Assembly: GCF_024585265.1 (NCBI RefSeq)
Contig: NZ_CP036533.1
Span: forward strand, 2,737,001 to 2,801,000
Origin: Bradyrhizobium sp. WBAH42
GTDB lineage: Bacteria; Pseudomonadota; Alphaproteobacteria; Rhizobiales; Xanthobacteraceae
DNA length: 64,000 nt
Reading direction: 5' to 3'
Shown here: piece after piece, positions 1-9,169 of the stretch
Layout: the number at the start of each line of letters is the position of its first letter
Position numbering within the stretch: the first letter of the stretch is position 1
The notes under the pieces: generated by a model
The model's input: the letters and a program-made list of their open reading frames with translations, nothing else
Database searches by the model: none
What the model was told of the DNA's origin: nothing
Program-made: the position numbers and the translations under genes

Positions 1-66
1 CGCGGTGCTGCCGAGCTGGTAGGCAGACTGCCCGCCCAGAGTCCAGGCAAGGGCGATCCGGCGGGC

Positions 67-132
67 AGCCTTGCGCAGGAGCCTTGCGTATGAGCCTTGC
101 GCAGAAATCTTGCGTATGTGCCCTGCGCAATG
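67..132. repeat. Five tandem 13-bp repeats upstream of the monooxygenase gene
   Basis: The core TTGCG recurs at 71, 84, 97 and 110, with a variant (CTGCG) at 123, exactly 13 bp apart. The following bases alternate between CA and TA. The array ends about 65 bp before the chosen start of the monooxygenase gene, so it lies in the likely promoter or leader. The period is not a whole number of helical turns. The role is unknown. I see no full-length gene in bases 1-196. Confidence 0.6.
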
Positions 133-196
133 CCCGCTTGTCTGGAGCTGCGGCAACCGACATCATCGGGGCCCATCCTCGCCCGACAGGGATCGT

Positions 197-1234
197 ATGA
201 AACGCTTTGCCAACCTGAAACGCCTGGGCTTCTTCACGCGGCTGCTCGACGAGGCGCCGGCGGCGGACCGCTATCGCTTCGCCGCCGAGCAGATCGTCCG
301 CGCCGAGCAGGCCGGGCTCGATTCCGCATGGATCGCGCAGCATCATTTCCATGAGCGCGAGGGTGGCCTGCCGTCGCCGTTCACGTTCCTCGGTTACGTC
401 GCCGCCCAGACCTCGCGGATCCGCCTCGGCACCGGCATCGTCACCCTGCCGCTGGAGAACGCGGTGCGGGTGGCGGAGGATGCCGCGGTGCTCGATCTCC
501 TCTGCAACGGCCGCTTCGAGCTCGGCGTCGGCACCGGCGGCAACCCGTCGGCCTTCGCCGCCTTCGGCCTCGACAGCGCCCAGCGCAACGAGATCTTTGC
601 CCGCAATCTGGAGATCGTCCGCAAGGCCCTGACCGGCAAGCCGCTCGACGGCGGCGACACGCTCTATCCGCAACGGCCGCAACTGGACAAGCGCATCTGG
701 CAGGCGACGTTCTCCGTCGCCGGCGGCGCCCGGGCCGGCAAGGCGGGTGACGGCCTCCTGCTGTCGCGCACCCAGCCACGCGCCAAGGACGCGCCGAACG
801 CGACGCTCGCCGAGATCCAGAACCCGATCATCGACGCCTATCTCGCCGCGCTGCCGCCGGGCTGCGAGCCGCGCATCATGGCCTCGCGCAGCGTCTTCGT
901 CGCCGACGACCATCGCGAGGCGCTGCGCCTCGCCGACATCGGGCTGCGCCGCGCACTGCCGCAATTCATGAAAGGCGGACACCTTCCCCCGGGCGAGACG
1001 CTGGAGGAGATGATCACCGCGTTCGACACCCATGTCGGAGACGCCGATCACGTCATCGCCTCGCTCCGTACCGACGCCACGCTGGAGCGGGTGACCGATC
1101 TCGTCTTCCAGGTGCATTCGGTCGATGCGCCGCATCCTTACGTCCTGCGCTCGATCGAGCTCGTCGCCGACAAGGTCGCGCCGGCGCTGGGCTGGACCCG
1201 GACGGCCGCCAAGGACGTTGCCCTCGCAGGCTAG
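197..1234 (+). CDS. LLM-class flavin-dependent monooxygenase (luciferase-like, KPN_01858 type)
   Basis: A 345-residue luciferase-like TIM-barrel protein that would use reduced FMN to oxidise an unknown organic substrate in the cytoplasm. Family hallmarks are the N-terminal LGFFTRLL strand, the AEQAGLDSAWIAQHHF segment and the LGTGIVTLPLENAVRVAEDAAVLD segment typical of bacterial luciferase homologues. I chose ATG 197 because the family begins near MKRF. The frame is open back to about position 71, but that stretch is the low-complexity repeat. The gene is followed by a CMD-domain gene and an AhpD-like gene, a trio that recurs in proteobacteria beside ABC importers. The substrate is not known; family assignment is from memory of sequence style and context. 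Confidence 0.85.
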   Translation: MKRFANLKRLGFFTRLLDEAPAADRYRFAAEQIVRAEQAGLDSAWIAQHHFHEREGGLPSPFTFLGYVAAQTSRIRLGTGIVTLPLENAVRVAEDAAVLDLLCNGRFELGVGTGGNPSAFAAFGLDSAQRNEIFARNLEIVRKALTGKPLDGGDTLYPQRPQLDKRIWQATFSVAGGARAGKAGDGLLLSRTQPRAKDAPNATLAEIQNPIIDAYLAALPPGCEPRIMASRSVFVADDHREALRLADIGLRRALPQFMKGGHLPPGETLEEMITAFDTHVGDADHVIASLRTDATLERVTDLVFQVHSVDAPHPYVLRSIELVADKVAPALGWTRTAAKDVALAG

Positions 1235-1268
1235 CCGGAATGAATGGAATCGCGTTGCACGAGGCTGA

Positions 1269-1871
1269 ATGATGGCACCGAAGGATATCATCGACACGCT
1301 CGCCGGGATCGAGCCCGGCTCCACCCTGGATGCCATCCGCGCGCGCCGCCTGCAGGCGCGCGAGAATGCGCAGAAGAGCTATCTCTCGCTGTTCGAGCCG
1401 ATCGACGCCGGCGATTTCTCGCTGGCCGAACGCGCCGCGGTCGCAGCCTTCGTGACCGGGCTGCATGGCGAATCCCCCGTCGCCGCCTTCTATCGCGACA
1501 AGCTTGCCGCGACTGCGGATGGCGCGCCGCTGTCTGACGCGATCAAGGCCGAGATCGAGCGCGGCAAGACCTCGGGCCCATACGGCGCCTATCCGGCCGG
1601 CCCGCTGTCGATCGAGAACAAGGCCGGCTTGGTCTATCGCGTCGGCGCGGAGCGCAAGCCTGTTCTCGGCGCCCGGCTGATCGCGGCGCTTGAGCACGCG
1701 CATCTCCTGGTGTTCCACCCGCGCGATTCCGCATCCGCCGACATGAAGGCGCTGCTGGCCGCCGGCTGGTCGAACACCGGCATCGTCACGTTCTCGCAGC
1801 TCGTTGCGTTCCTGTCGTTCCAGGTGCGCGTCGTCAGCGGCTTGCGCACGCTCGCCGCGGCAAGCGCCTAG
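1269..1871 (+). CDS. CMD-domain protein (Avi_7170-like)
   Basis: A 200-residue protein with the all-helical carboxymuconolactone-decarboxylase-like (AhpD superfamily) character, here without an obvious CxxC pair. It sits 34 bp after the monooxygenase gene and 11 bp before the AhpD-like gene, so the three are probably co-transcribed. Proteins of this type accompany KPN_01858-type monooxygenases and AhpD-like proteins, and a joint oxidation or detoxification step is likely. The exact reaction is unknown. Start codons at 1269 and 1272 are both possible (tandem ATG). No membrane segment or signal peptide is visible. Confidence 0.75.
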   Translation: MMAPKDIIDTLAGIEPGSTLDAIRARRLQARENAQKSYLSLFEPIDAGDFSLAERAAVAAFVTGLHGESPVAAFYRDKLAATADGAPLSDAIKAEIERGKTSGPYGAYPAGPLSIENKAGLVYRVGAERKPVLGARLIAALEHAHLLVFHPRDSASADMKALLAAGWSNTGIVTFSQLVAFLSFQVRVVSGLRTLAAASA

Positions 1872-1882
1872 GAGGCCCAATC

Positions 1883-2458
1883 ATGAGCACAGTCAATCCG
1901 CCCGTCGTCTTCACCCAGGACGAGCTCGGCTGGGTCTCGTGGATCGACCCGCTGCCCGAGGCCGAGCTGACCGAGCGGCACTATGCCGGCCTCGTCGACC
2001 GCGCCCGCGCCAAGTCGGAATACTTTCGTCTCTTGGTGCGCGATCCCGAAGTGCTGGAGGCCCGCACCAAGACCGACAAGGACATCTTCTACAACGTCGC
2101 CGACGGCCTGCCGCGCGCCGAGCGCGAGCTCGCGGCGGCCGCCACCTCGCGCTACAACGGCTGCATCTATTGCGCCTCGGTGCATGCGCGCTTCGCCAGC
2201 ACCTATTCCAAGCGCCGCGACGACGTGCAGAGCCTGCTCGACGAAGGCGTCAACGCCGATCTCGGCGAGCGCTGGAATGCGGTGGTCAAGGCCTCGGTGG
2301 CGCTGGCGGCCACGCCGATCGCCTTCGGGCCCGATAATATCGCGGAGCTGCGCCGCGCCGGTCTCGACGACGCCGAGATCGTCGATGTCATCAACGGCGC
2401 CTCGTTCTTCAACTGGGCAAACCGGCTGATGCTGTCGCTCGGCGGGCCCTCGAAATAG
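1883..2458 (+). CDS. Alkylhydroperoxidase AhpD-like protein (Avi_7169-like)
   Basis: A 191-residue AhpD-superfamily protein. It carries the full AhpD proton-relay and thiol motif, Glu82-X11-Cys94-X2-Cys97-X3-His101 (seen as CIYCASVH), so peroxidase or thiol-disulfide activity is plausible. In AhpD the two cysteines reduce peroxides, and the Glu and His activate the cysteine. It follows the CMD-domain gene closely and precedes the ABC importer, suggesting it removes a peroxide or handles a reactive product made by the monooxygenase. The partner reductant is not encoded nearby. The motif is seen directly; the physiological substrate is inferred. Confidence 0.85.
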   Translation: MSTVNPPVVFTQDELGWVSWIDPLPEAELTERHYAGLVDRARAKSEYFRLLVRDPEVLEARTKTDKDIFYNVADGLPRAERELAAAATSRYNGCIYCASVHARFASTYSKRRDDVQSLLDEGVNADLGERWNAVVKASVALAATPIAFGPDNIAELRRAGLDDAEIVDVINGASFFNWANRLMLSLGGPSK

Positions 2459-2529
2459 GCAATCTCACCGGCACGAGAATTGCTGCCGTATCAACTAAAA
2501 ACTATCAACTGAAATGGATGGAGCCGTGC

Positions 2530-3687
2530 ATGAGCAACATCGATCGTCGTACCCTGGTCAAAGGCTCGCTCGCCGCCATGATGGCGGGCGCGGCCTTCTC
2601 GCGCAGCACCTTTGCGCAATCCGCCGAGCCGATCCTGCTCGGCGTCAGCGGCCCCCTCACGGGACCGAACGCGCAATATGGTGCGCAGTGGAAGCAGGGT
2701 TTTGATCTCGCGCTCGACGAGATTCACGCCGCCGGCGGCATCAACGGCCGCAAGCTCGCCTACCAGTTCGAGGACAGCCAGAGCGATCCGCGCCAGTCGG
2801 TGGCGATCGCCCAGAAGTTCGTCTCCGATCCCCGCATCGTCATGGAGCTCGGCGATTTCTCCAGCCCCGCCTCGATGGCGGCCTCGCCGATCTATCAGCG
2901 CGGCGGCCTCGTGCAGTTCGGCTTCACCAATTCGCACCCCGACTTCACCAAGGGCGGCGACTTCATGTGGAGCACGTCGGTGAGCCAGGCCGACGAGCAG
3001 CCGCTGCTGGCGTCCTACGCCGTCAGGCGGCTCGGCCTGAAGAAGCTTGCGGTGCTGCACCTCAACACCGATTGGGGCCGTACCAGCCGCGACCATTTCG
3101 TCAAGGCGGCCAAGGAATACGGCGCCGAGATCGCGGTCACCGAGGGCTACATCGCCGAGGAGCGCGACTTCCGCTCCACCCTGGTGCGCGTGCGCGACGC
3201 CAGCCCGGACGGGCTGATCCTGATCTCCTATTATTCCGACGGTGCGCTGATCGCGCGCCAGGCCCGCCAGGTCGGCCTGAAGCAGACGATCTGCGCCGCA
3301 AGCTCGGTGTACTCGCCGAAATTCCTGGAGCTCGGCGGCGAGGCCGTCGAGGACGTCCATCTCGGCACGCGCTATTTCCCGCAAGATCCGCGGCCCGAGG
3401 TGAGGAAGTTCATCGACGGCTTCAAGGCCAAGTACAACGGGCAGGAGCCCGACGCCTTCAACGCCTATTCCTACGACGCGATGAACATGGCCGCTGCCGT
3501 GGTGAAGATCGGCGGCACCGACCGCCGCGCCATCCGCGATGCCTTCGCCAAGGTGAAGGACGTCTCCAGCGTCATCTTCGGAAAGGCGACGTTCGACGTC
3601 GAGAGCCGCCGCGTCAAAGGCGCCATGAACGCCGAGCTCGTCGTGCGCAAGGGCCAGTTCTTGCTGTGGGACGGCAAGCCGACCTGA
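2530..3687 (+). CDS. Branched-chain-type ABC transporter substrate-binding protein
   Basis: A periplasmic binding protein of the Leu/Ile/Val type I fold, about 385 residues from ATG 2530. The N-terminus (DRRTLVKGSLAAMMAGAAF) looks like a Tat signal with a twin Arg, ending near TFAQS. The mature part starts with EPILLGVSGPLTGPNAQYG, a hallmark of LivJ/AmiC-like proteins, and has KLAVLHLNTDWGR in the hinge region. An in-frame ATG at 2518 would add four residues. It heads the importer genes, downstream of the monooxygenase trio. Such proteins bind amino acids, amides, aromatic acids or urea. The ligand cannot be told from sequence, and the neighbours suggest the substrate of the oxidase. Confidence 0.88.
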   Translation: MSNIDRRTLVKGSLAAMMAGAAFSRSTFAQSAEPILLGVSGPLTGPNAQYGAQWKQGFDLALDEIHAAGGINGRKLAYQFEDSQSDPRQSVAIAQKFVSDPRIVMELGDFSSPASMAASPIYQRGGLVQFGFTNSHPDFTKGGDFMWSTSVSQADEQPLLASYAVRRLGLKKLAVLHLNTDWGRTSRDHFVKAAKEYGAEIAVTEGYIAEERDFRSTLVRVRDASPDGLILISYYSDGALIARQARQVGLKQTICAASSVYSPKFLELGGEAVEDVHLGTRYFPQDPRPEVRKFIDGFKAKYNGQEPDAFNAYSYDAMNMAAAVVKIGGTDRRAIRDAFAKVKDVSSVIFGKATFDVESRRVKGAMNAELVVRKGQFLLWDGKPT

Positions 3688-3742
3688 CCTGATGGCCGGA
3701 GCGCACCGCTCCGGCCGCTTCATCCCTCATTAGGAACGCTGC

Positions 3743-5566
3743 GTGTCCTCCTGGTTTGACTACACGATCAACGGGCTGATCATCGGCAATGTCTACGCCC
3801 TGGTCGCGGTCGGGCTGGCGCTCATCTTCGGCGTCAGCCGTCTCATCAACTTCGCGCAAGGCTCGATCTATCTGGTCGGCGCCTATATCGGCTGGGTCGC
3901 GGTGGTGCAGCTGCATACGCCGCTGCCGCTCACCATCATCGTGGTGGCGGCGGCCGCCGCGCTGGTCGGGCTGATCATCGAGCGGTTCGGCCTGCGGCCG
4001 CTGCAGAACTCGGTGCGCATCGCGCCGCTGCTCGCGACCATCGGCATCAGCTTCGTGCTCGATCAATTGGTGATGCTGACCTTCTCGCCCAATCCGCGCG
4101 CGCTGCCGAGCCAGCTGCCCGACGTGCGCTTCCAGCTCGGCGGCGGCACGATCGGGCCGCTCGATCTGCTCATCGCCGGCGTCGGCATCACCAGCGCGCT
4201 CTTGCTGTTCGTGTTCCTGCGCTACAGCAAGCTCGGCTGGGCCGTGCGCGCGGCGTCGCAGGACCGCGACGCCGCGATGCAGATGGGCGTCGACGTCAAC
4301 CGCGTCAATCAGGCCGTCTTCGGCATCGCGGCGGCGCTGGGCGGCGTCTCCGGCATGCTGGTCGGGATGTACTATAACCAGATCGACACCGCGATGAGCC
4401 TGCAGGCGACGCTGAAGGGCGTCGTTGCCGAAGTGGTCGGCGGCGCCGGTAACGTGCCCGGCGCGGTGATCGGCAGCTTGCTGCTGGGCCTCGTCGAGAG
4501 CTACGGCGTTGCCGTGTTCGGCACCAGCTATCGCAACCTGTTCGCCTTCCTGCTGCTGGTCGTCGTCCTGGTGCTGCGGCCGAACGGCCTGTTCGTCAGC
4601 CCCCGGCAGGCACCGCCCGAGCCGCTCACCGGCACCTTCATCGCGCCGAGCCGCCCGTTGCGTATTCCGCGCTGGGCGTTGGCCGTTGCAGCGGCGATCT
4701 TCGCGGTGCTGCCGCTGTTCCCGGTGTCCTTCTACGTGCTCCAGACCCTGATCAATGCCTGGCTGCTCGGCATGCTCGCGCTCAGCCTCACGCTGGTTGC
4801 GGGCACCATGGGCCAGGTCTCGCTCGGGCATGCCGCGCTGCTCGCGATCGGCGCCTACACGTCGGCGTTGCTGTCGCTGACCCTCAACGTCCCGGCCGGC
4901 CTCGCCATCATCGGCGGCGGCCTGATGAGCGCTGCGCTCGGCACGCTCTTGATCTCGCCGTCCTTTCGCCTGCGCGGGCATTATGTGTCGATCGCGACGC
5001 TCGCGATCGGCGAGATCGTGTCGCTGGTGATCCTGAACTGGGAGAGCGTCACGCGCGGCCCGATCGGCATCTCCGGCATCCCGCCGCTGACGCTGTTCGG
5101 CTATGACCTGATCAGCCCATCGTCCATCTACTGGTTCAGTTTTGCCGTGATGGTCGTGCTGGCGCTGCTGCAAGGACGCCTGCTCACCTCGCATCTCGGC
5201 CGCAGCTTTCGCGCCATCCGCGACGACGATATCGCCGCGCGCGCCTACGGCCTCAGCCTGAACCGCTACAAGTCGCTCGCCTTCATCTTCGGCGGCTTCG
5301 CCGCCGGCGTCAGCGGCGGCATCGCCGCGCATCTTTATTCCTACATCAACCACGAGACCTTCAACACGCAGCAATCGATCCTGGCGCTGACGGTCGTCAT
5401 CCTCGGCGGCCTCGGCAACGTCGTCGGCGCCATCGTCGGGTCGGTCGCGCTGGTCGGCTTGCCCGAGGTGTTCCGGATCGCGGCGGAGTATCGCATCCTG
5501 ATCTACGGCATCGTGCTGCTGCTGCTCGTGCGGTTCAGGCCGCAGGGCCTGCTGGGGACGATCTGA
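3743..5566 (+). CDS. Fused branched-chain-type ABC transporter permease (LivH-LivM fusion)
   Basis: A 607-residue inner-membrane permease that joins two normally separate subunits. Residues 1 to about 285 match LivH (start [21 protein letters not shown], then [14 protein letters not shown]). A linker near 285-310 leads to a LivM-like half with [20 protein letters not shown] and [20 protein letters not shown]. Both halves are rich in hydrophobic helices. The start is GTG 3743, with AGGA a few bases upstream. It overlaps the ATPase gene by one base. One chain would form the whole transmembrane channel served by the two ATPases that follow. LivHM fusions occur in other Rhizobiales importers. Confidence 0.9.
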   Translation: MSSWFDYTINGLIIGNVYALVAVGLALIFGVSRLINFAQGSIYLVGAYIGWVAVVQLHTPLPLTIIVVAAAAALVGLIIERFGLRPLQNSVRIAPLLATIGISFVLDQLVMLTFSPNPRALPSQLPDVRFQLGGGTIGPLDLLIAGVGITSALLLFVFLRYSKLGWAVRAASQDRDAAMQMGVDVNRVNQAVFGIAAALGGVSGMLVGMYYNQIDTAMSLQATLKGVVAEVVGGAGNVPGAVIGSLLLGLVESYGVAVFGTSYRNLFAFLLLVVVLVLRPNGLFVSPRQAPPEPLTGTFIAPSRPLRIPRWALAVAAAIFAVLPLFPVSFYVLQTLINAWLLGMLALSLTLVAGTMGQVSLGHAALLAIGAYTSALLSLTLNVPAGLAIIGGGLMSAALGTLLISPSFRLRGHYVSIATLAIGEIVSLVILNWESVTRGPIGISGIPPLTLFGYDLISPSSIYWFSFAVMVVLALLQGRLLTSHLGRSFRAIRDDDIAARAYGLSLNRYKSLAFIFGGFAAGVSGGIAAHLYSYINHETFNTQQSILALTVVILGGLGNVVGAIVGSVALVGLPEVFRIAAEYRILIYGIVLLLLVRFRPQGLLGTI

Positions 5567-6414
5567 TGGCGCAGCAGCTTCACCCCATGCTGTCCCTGCG
5601 CGGCCTGACGCGCCGTTTCGGCGGCCTCACAGCGGTCGACGCCATCGACCTCGATCTCGCCAAGGGCGAGCTGATCAGCATCATCGGCCCGAACGGCGCC
5701 GGGAAGACGACGCTGTTCAATCTCGTGACCGGGCTGGACCGGCCCGACGACGGCACCGTGAGCTTCGAAGGCCAGGACATCACCGGCCTGTCGCCGGAGC
5801 GGCTCGCGGCCGAGGGCATCGCGCGCACCTTCCAGCTCGGCCGCGTGTTCGGCAATCTCAGCGTCATGGACAACGTCCTGATCGGCGCACACACGCGGCT
5901 GCGCGCGGTCAAGCCTGCCGTGCCGGTGATCGGTCCGCTGCTGGAGTTGGGTCTGGCCTTGCTGCGTCCTTCCAGCGTCAAGGCGGAGGAAGAGCGGCTG
6001 CGCGAAGAGGTGAAAGCCATTCTCGCCCGTTTCGGCGAGCGGCTGCTGCCGCGCATCGACCAGCCCGCCTATAGCCTCTCCTACGCCAACCGCCGCCGGA
6101 TCGAGATCGCCCGCGCACTCGCGCTGAAGCCGCGGCTCCTTCTGCTCGACGAGCCCACTGCCGGCATGAACCCGACCGAGACCGCGGAGATGCAGTCGCT
6201 CGTCGCCGAATTGAAAGCCGAAGGGCTGACCATCCTCCTGATCGAGCACAAGCTGGAGATGGTGATGCGCCTGTCCGACCGCGTCATCGTCATGGACGAG
6301 GGCAAGAAGATCGCGGAAGGACCGGGCGAACAGGTGCGAACCGATCCCAAGGTGATCGAGGCCTATCTCGGCCACGGGCTATCTGGGACGACCGAGCAGG
6401 AGAGCGCGGCATGA
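5566..6414 (+). CDS. ABC transporter ATP-binding protein, LivG type
   Basis: A 282-residue ATPase on the inner face of the membrane. The Walker A motif GPNGAGKT is at about residues 41-48 and Walker B is LLLLDEPTAGMNP. The C-loop reads LSYAN, unlike the usual LSYGQ of LivG proteins, and may affect hydrolysis or simply be a tolerated variant. The family-specific insert between Walker A and the C-loop is long, as in LivG. It starts at the permease stop codon and overlaps the next ATPase by four bases, so the two ATPases are translationally coupled. It should pair with LivF to drive import. Confidence 0.9.
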   Translation: MAQQLHPMLSLRGLTRRFGGLTAVDAIDLDLAKGELISIIGPNGAGKTTLFNLVTGLDRPDDGTVSFEGQDITGLSPERLAAEGIARTFQLGRVFGNLSVMDNVLIGAHTRLRAVKPAVPVIGPLLELGLALLRPSSVKAEEERLREEVKAILARFGERLLPRIDQPAYSLSYANRRRIEIARALALKPRLLLLDEPTAGMNPTETAEMQSLVAELKAEGLTILLIEHKLEMVMRLSDRVIVMDEGKKIAEGPGEQVRTDPKVIEAYLGHGLSGTTEQESAA

Positions 6415-7151
6415 CGAACTCTGCTCCCGAAGCACTGCTGGCTTTGTCGAACGTCAACACCTTCTACGGCCAGGCCCAGGTGCATTTCGACCTGTCGATC
6501 ACGGTCGCGCGCGGCCACATCGTCTGCCTGCTCGGCGGCAACGCGAGCGGCAAGTCGACCACGATGAAGATCATCCTGGGCCTGGTAAAGCCGCGCTCGG
6601 GCGAGGTGACGTTCGATGGCGCCTCGCTGATCGGGCTTTCCACGCCGCAGATCGTCCGCCGCGGCATTGCCTCGGTGCCGGAGGCGCGGCGGCTGTTCGC
6701 CGACATGAGCGTGCGCGAGAACATCCTGATGGGCGCCTTCGTGCGCAACGATCGCGACGCCATTGCGCAGGATCTCGACAGGATGCTGACGCTGTTCCCG
6801 AAGCTCGGCCAGCGGCTGTCGCAGCGCGCCGGCTCGCTCTCCGGCGGCGAGCAGCAGATGGTGGCGATGGCGCGCGCGCTGATGAGCCGTCCCCGCATGA
6901 TCGTGATGGACGAGCCGACCATGGGCCTGTCGCCGCTCTACGTCGACCGCGTGCTGGAGCTGATCCGCACCATCAACCAGGAGGGCGTCTCTGTCTTCAT
7001 GGTCGAGCAGAACGCCAGCCTCGCGCTCGAGATCGCGCACGAGGCCTATGTGCTGCAGACCGGCAAGATCGTGCTGTCAGGCCCCGCGCGCGCGCTGAAG
7101 GACGATCCCCGCATCCGCGACGCCTATCTCGGCGGCTCCGAGGCGGCGTAG
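6411..7151 (+). CDS. ABC transporter ATP-binding protein, LivF type
   Basis: A 246-residue ATPase. Walker A is GGNASGKST (residues 42-50), the C-loop is the normal LSGGEQQMVAMARALM, and Walker B ends in MDEPTMGLSP. It is the second nucleotide-binding subunit of the importer and the last gene of the operon. It is followed by a palindromic repeat and then by a convergent gene. The overlap ATGA with the LivG gene supports coupling. Specificity lies in the binding protein and not here. Confidence 0.9.
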   Translation: MTNSAPEALLALSNVNTFYGQAQVHFDLSITVARGHIVCLLGGNASGKSTTMKIILGLVKPRSGEVTFDGASLIGLSTPQIVRRGIASVPEARRLFADMSVRENILMGAFVRNDRDAIAQDLDRMLTLFPKLGQRLSQRAGSLSGGEQQMVAMARALMSRPRMIVMDEPTMGLSPLYVDRVLELIRTINQEGVSVFMVEQNASLALEIAHEAYVLQTGKIVLSGPARALKDDPRIRDAYLGGSEAA

Positions 7152-7216
7152 GCGTCTCAACCTCTCCCCTACGCAGGCACGGCCATCGCAAATGACGCAG
7201 CGGCCCGCGCGCACGC

Positions 7217-7342
7217 CTCGTCCTTCGAGACGGCGCTTACGCGCCTCCTCAGGATGAGGCTCATCAGCATCAGTGCGTGTGTTGCCGCGCACTCCGCCCT
7301 CATCCTGAGGAGCCCGCCTCAAGCGGGCGTCTCGAAGGATGG
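7217..7342. repeat. Composite REP-like palindrome, family A
   Basis: An inverted pair of elements with outer motif CCTTCGAGACG and inner motif CCTCAGGATGAGG. The left copy encloses a small hairpin (GGCGCTTACGCGCC) and the right copy, in reverse order, encloses GCCCGCCTCAAGCGGGC. The same outer and inner motifs recur at 59085-59127. It lies between the convergent importer operon and the HerA-like gene and may end transcription from both sides. I know such elements from Bradyrhizobiaceae genomes, but copy number cannot be checked here. Confidence 0.75.
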
Positions 7343-7410
7343 CCGCAGGGAAGAATTCTAAAATGCTATAGCCCTGCGCAAGGCGGGAGCGCATCTCAGT
7401 CGTGGTAACA

Positions 7411-8925
7411 TCAAGCCGACGCCGCGCTCGCGACCTGCTCCACCGGCTGATCATCTCCGTTGGGATCGCCCGGCGCGGTTGCCCAGGCGAGCTCCACCAG
7501 CGTCACGATCCGGCGTCCGCCGCCGTCGAGCTGGACGACGATCAGGCCCTGCTCCTCCATGTAACCGAGCAGGCGTTGCGCGCGGCGCAGCGAGTGCGAG
7601 CCGTAGGCGCGGGCGATCGCGGCATCGCCGGGGCAGGGCCAGCCTTCCTTCGCCGCGCGCGCGATCATCATGAACACACCCTGCATGTCGTCAGGCAGGA
7701 TCGAGGCGCGCAGCGACACCTCCTGCCAGGCGTCGTCTTCGGTGAGATCCGCCCCCAGCCCGGCGCGCGCATGCGTCAGCATGCGCCGGAATTCGTTGAG
7801 ATCAGGGACTGCCGCCCCTAAGCCCTCGATGCGGCAGCGGACCACGAACTCCTGATAGAGCACGCCGATCGCGCGGAAGCCGGCATCGGGCTCGGCCAGC
7901 ACGGCACGCAGCGTACGATCCACGCGCTCGCGCCGCTCGGCGAGCTCTTCGGCGCTGATGGGAGCCTCGACCGCCTCTGGCCGAATCTCCGGCACGGCGG
8001 CGGCCTTCGCCGCGCGAAGCTGCTCGAGCAGATCCGGCGCCGGCCGTCGCTGCGGCCGGCTGGCATCGGGCGGTGGTGCGGCGAGGATCACCGCGCGGGC
8101 GTCTTCAAGCGTGGCCTCCGGCAGCGGCATCAGCCGTGGCGTCGAATTGCGCGGGCTCGTCTCGGTCGGGCCGATGTTGAGACGCAGCGGCCGGCGCGAC
8201 AGCGCAGGTCCGAGCGCCATGAACTGGCCGCGCTCGAGATCGCGGAAGGCTTCGGCCTGCCGCCGCTCCATGCCGAGCAGGTCGGCGGCGCGCGCCATGT
8301 CGATGTCGAGGAAGGTGCGGCCCATCAGGAAGTTCGAGGCTTCCGCCGCGACGTTCTTGGCGAGCTTGGCGAGGCGCTGGGTCGCGATGATGCCGGCAAG
8401 CCCGCGCTTGCGGCCGCGGCACATCAGATTGGTCATGGCGCCGAGCGAGAGTTTTCGGGCTTCGTCCGAGACTTCGCTCGCCACCGCCGGCGCAAACAGC
8501 TGGGCCTCGTCGACAACGACCAGCATCGGGTACCAATGATCGCGGTCGACGTCGAACATTCCGCCGAGGAAGGCAGCTGCGCGTCGCATCTGGTTCTCGG
8601 CATCGAGGCCTTCGAGATTGAGCACGGTGGAGACACGATGTAGCCGTGCGCGTTCGCCCGCGACCTGAAGGCCGCGCTCGGTGTGGTCCTCGGCCTCGAT
8701 CACCAGATGGCCGAAGCGCTCGGCCAGCGTGACGAAATCGCCCTCGGGATCGATGATGGCCTGCTGCACCCACGGCGCGCTCTGTTCCAGCAGCCGCCGC
8801 AGCAGATGCGACTTGCCGGAGCCCGAATTGCCCTGCACCAGGAGACGGGTCGCCAGCAGTTCCTCGAGGTCCATGGCGGCCGCGGCGCCCGCCGTGGTCT
8901 GCCCCATCTCGATCGCAACCGTCAT
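7411..8925 (-). CDS. HerA-like P-loop ATPase (DUF87 family)
   Basis: A 504-residue cytoplasmic ATPase of the HerA/FtsK-like fold. Walker A is GNSGSGKS (residues 32-39) and Walker B is MLVVVDEAQ (134-142). A later segment, LMCRGRKRGLAGIIATQRLAK, resembles the sensor region of HerA helicases. Residues from about 290 onward are a less conserved C-terminal part ending in a probable winged-helix region (ARAYGSHSLRRAQRLLGYMEEQGLI). HerA proteins move along or remodel DNA, often with NurA; no nurA is in the window. It stands alone, convergent with the importer. Its cellular role in this organism is not established. Confidence 0.8.
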   Translation of the reverse strand: MTVAIEMGQTTAGAAAAMDLEELLATRLLVQGNSGSGKSHLLRRLLEQSAPWVQQAIIDPEGDFVTLAERFGHLVIEAEDHTERGLQVAGERARLHRVSTVLNLEGLDAENQMRRAAAFLGGMFDVDRDHWYPMLVVVDEAQLFAPAVASEVSDEARKLSLGAMTNLMCRGRKRGLAGIIATQRLAKLAKNVAAEASNFLMGRTFLDIDMARAADLLGMERRQAEAFRDLERGQFMALGPALSRRPLRLNIGPTETSPRNSTPRLMPLPEATLEDARAVILAAPPPDASRPQRRPAPDLLEQLRAAKAAAVPEIRPEAVEAPISAEELAERRERVDRTLRAVLAEPDAGFRAIGVLYQEFVVRCRIEGLGAAVPDLNEFRRMLTHARAGLGADLTEDDAWQEVSLRASILPDDMQGVFMMIARAAKEGWPCPGDAAIARAYGSHSLRRAQRLLGYMEEQGLIVVQLDGGGRRIVTLVELAWATAPGDPNGDDQPVEQVASAASA

Positions 8926-9169
8926 GTCCCCGACTCAAGTCCCCGTCATTCGCGGACAGCGGCTTATCAATCCAGCGGTGGCGCGTCGAGCGCTCCAGCG
9001 CGAATCAGGCGGTGTTGCCCACGTCAAAACCGGAAAGCATTCACTGTGAGCGGCAGGAACCCGGTGCCGAACGGCGTCGGTTCGCCGACGATGGGGCCGC
9101 ATCGGCGATCGCTCGGCCCGAAATGACGCAGATCAAGATCAGCGGGGCCGAGACCTGCTATCTGGCCGT

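Noticed and set aside
67..132. A CRISPR array
   Set aside because: The unit is only 13 bp, without spacers and without cas genes.
3614..5374. A 586-codon frame on the minus strand across the fused permease
   Set aside because: Mostly charged low-complexity sequence opposite a clear membrane permease.
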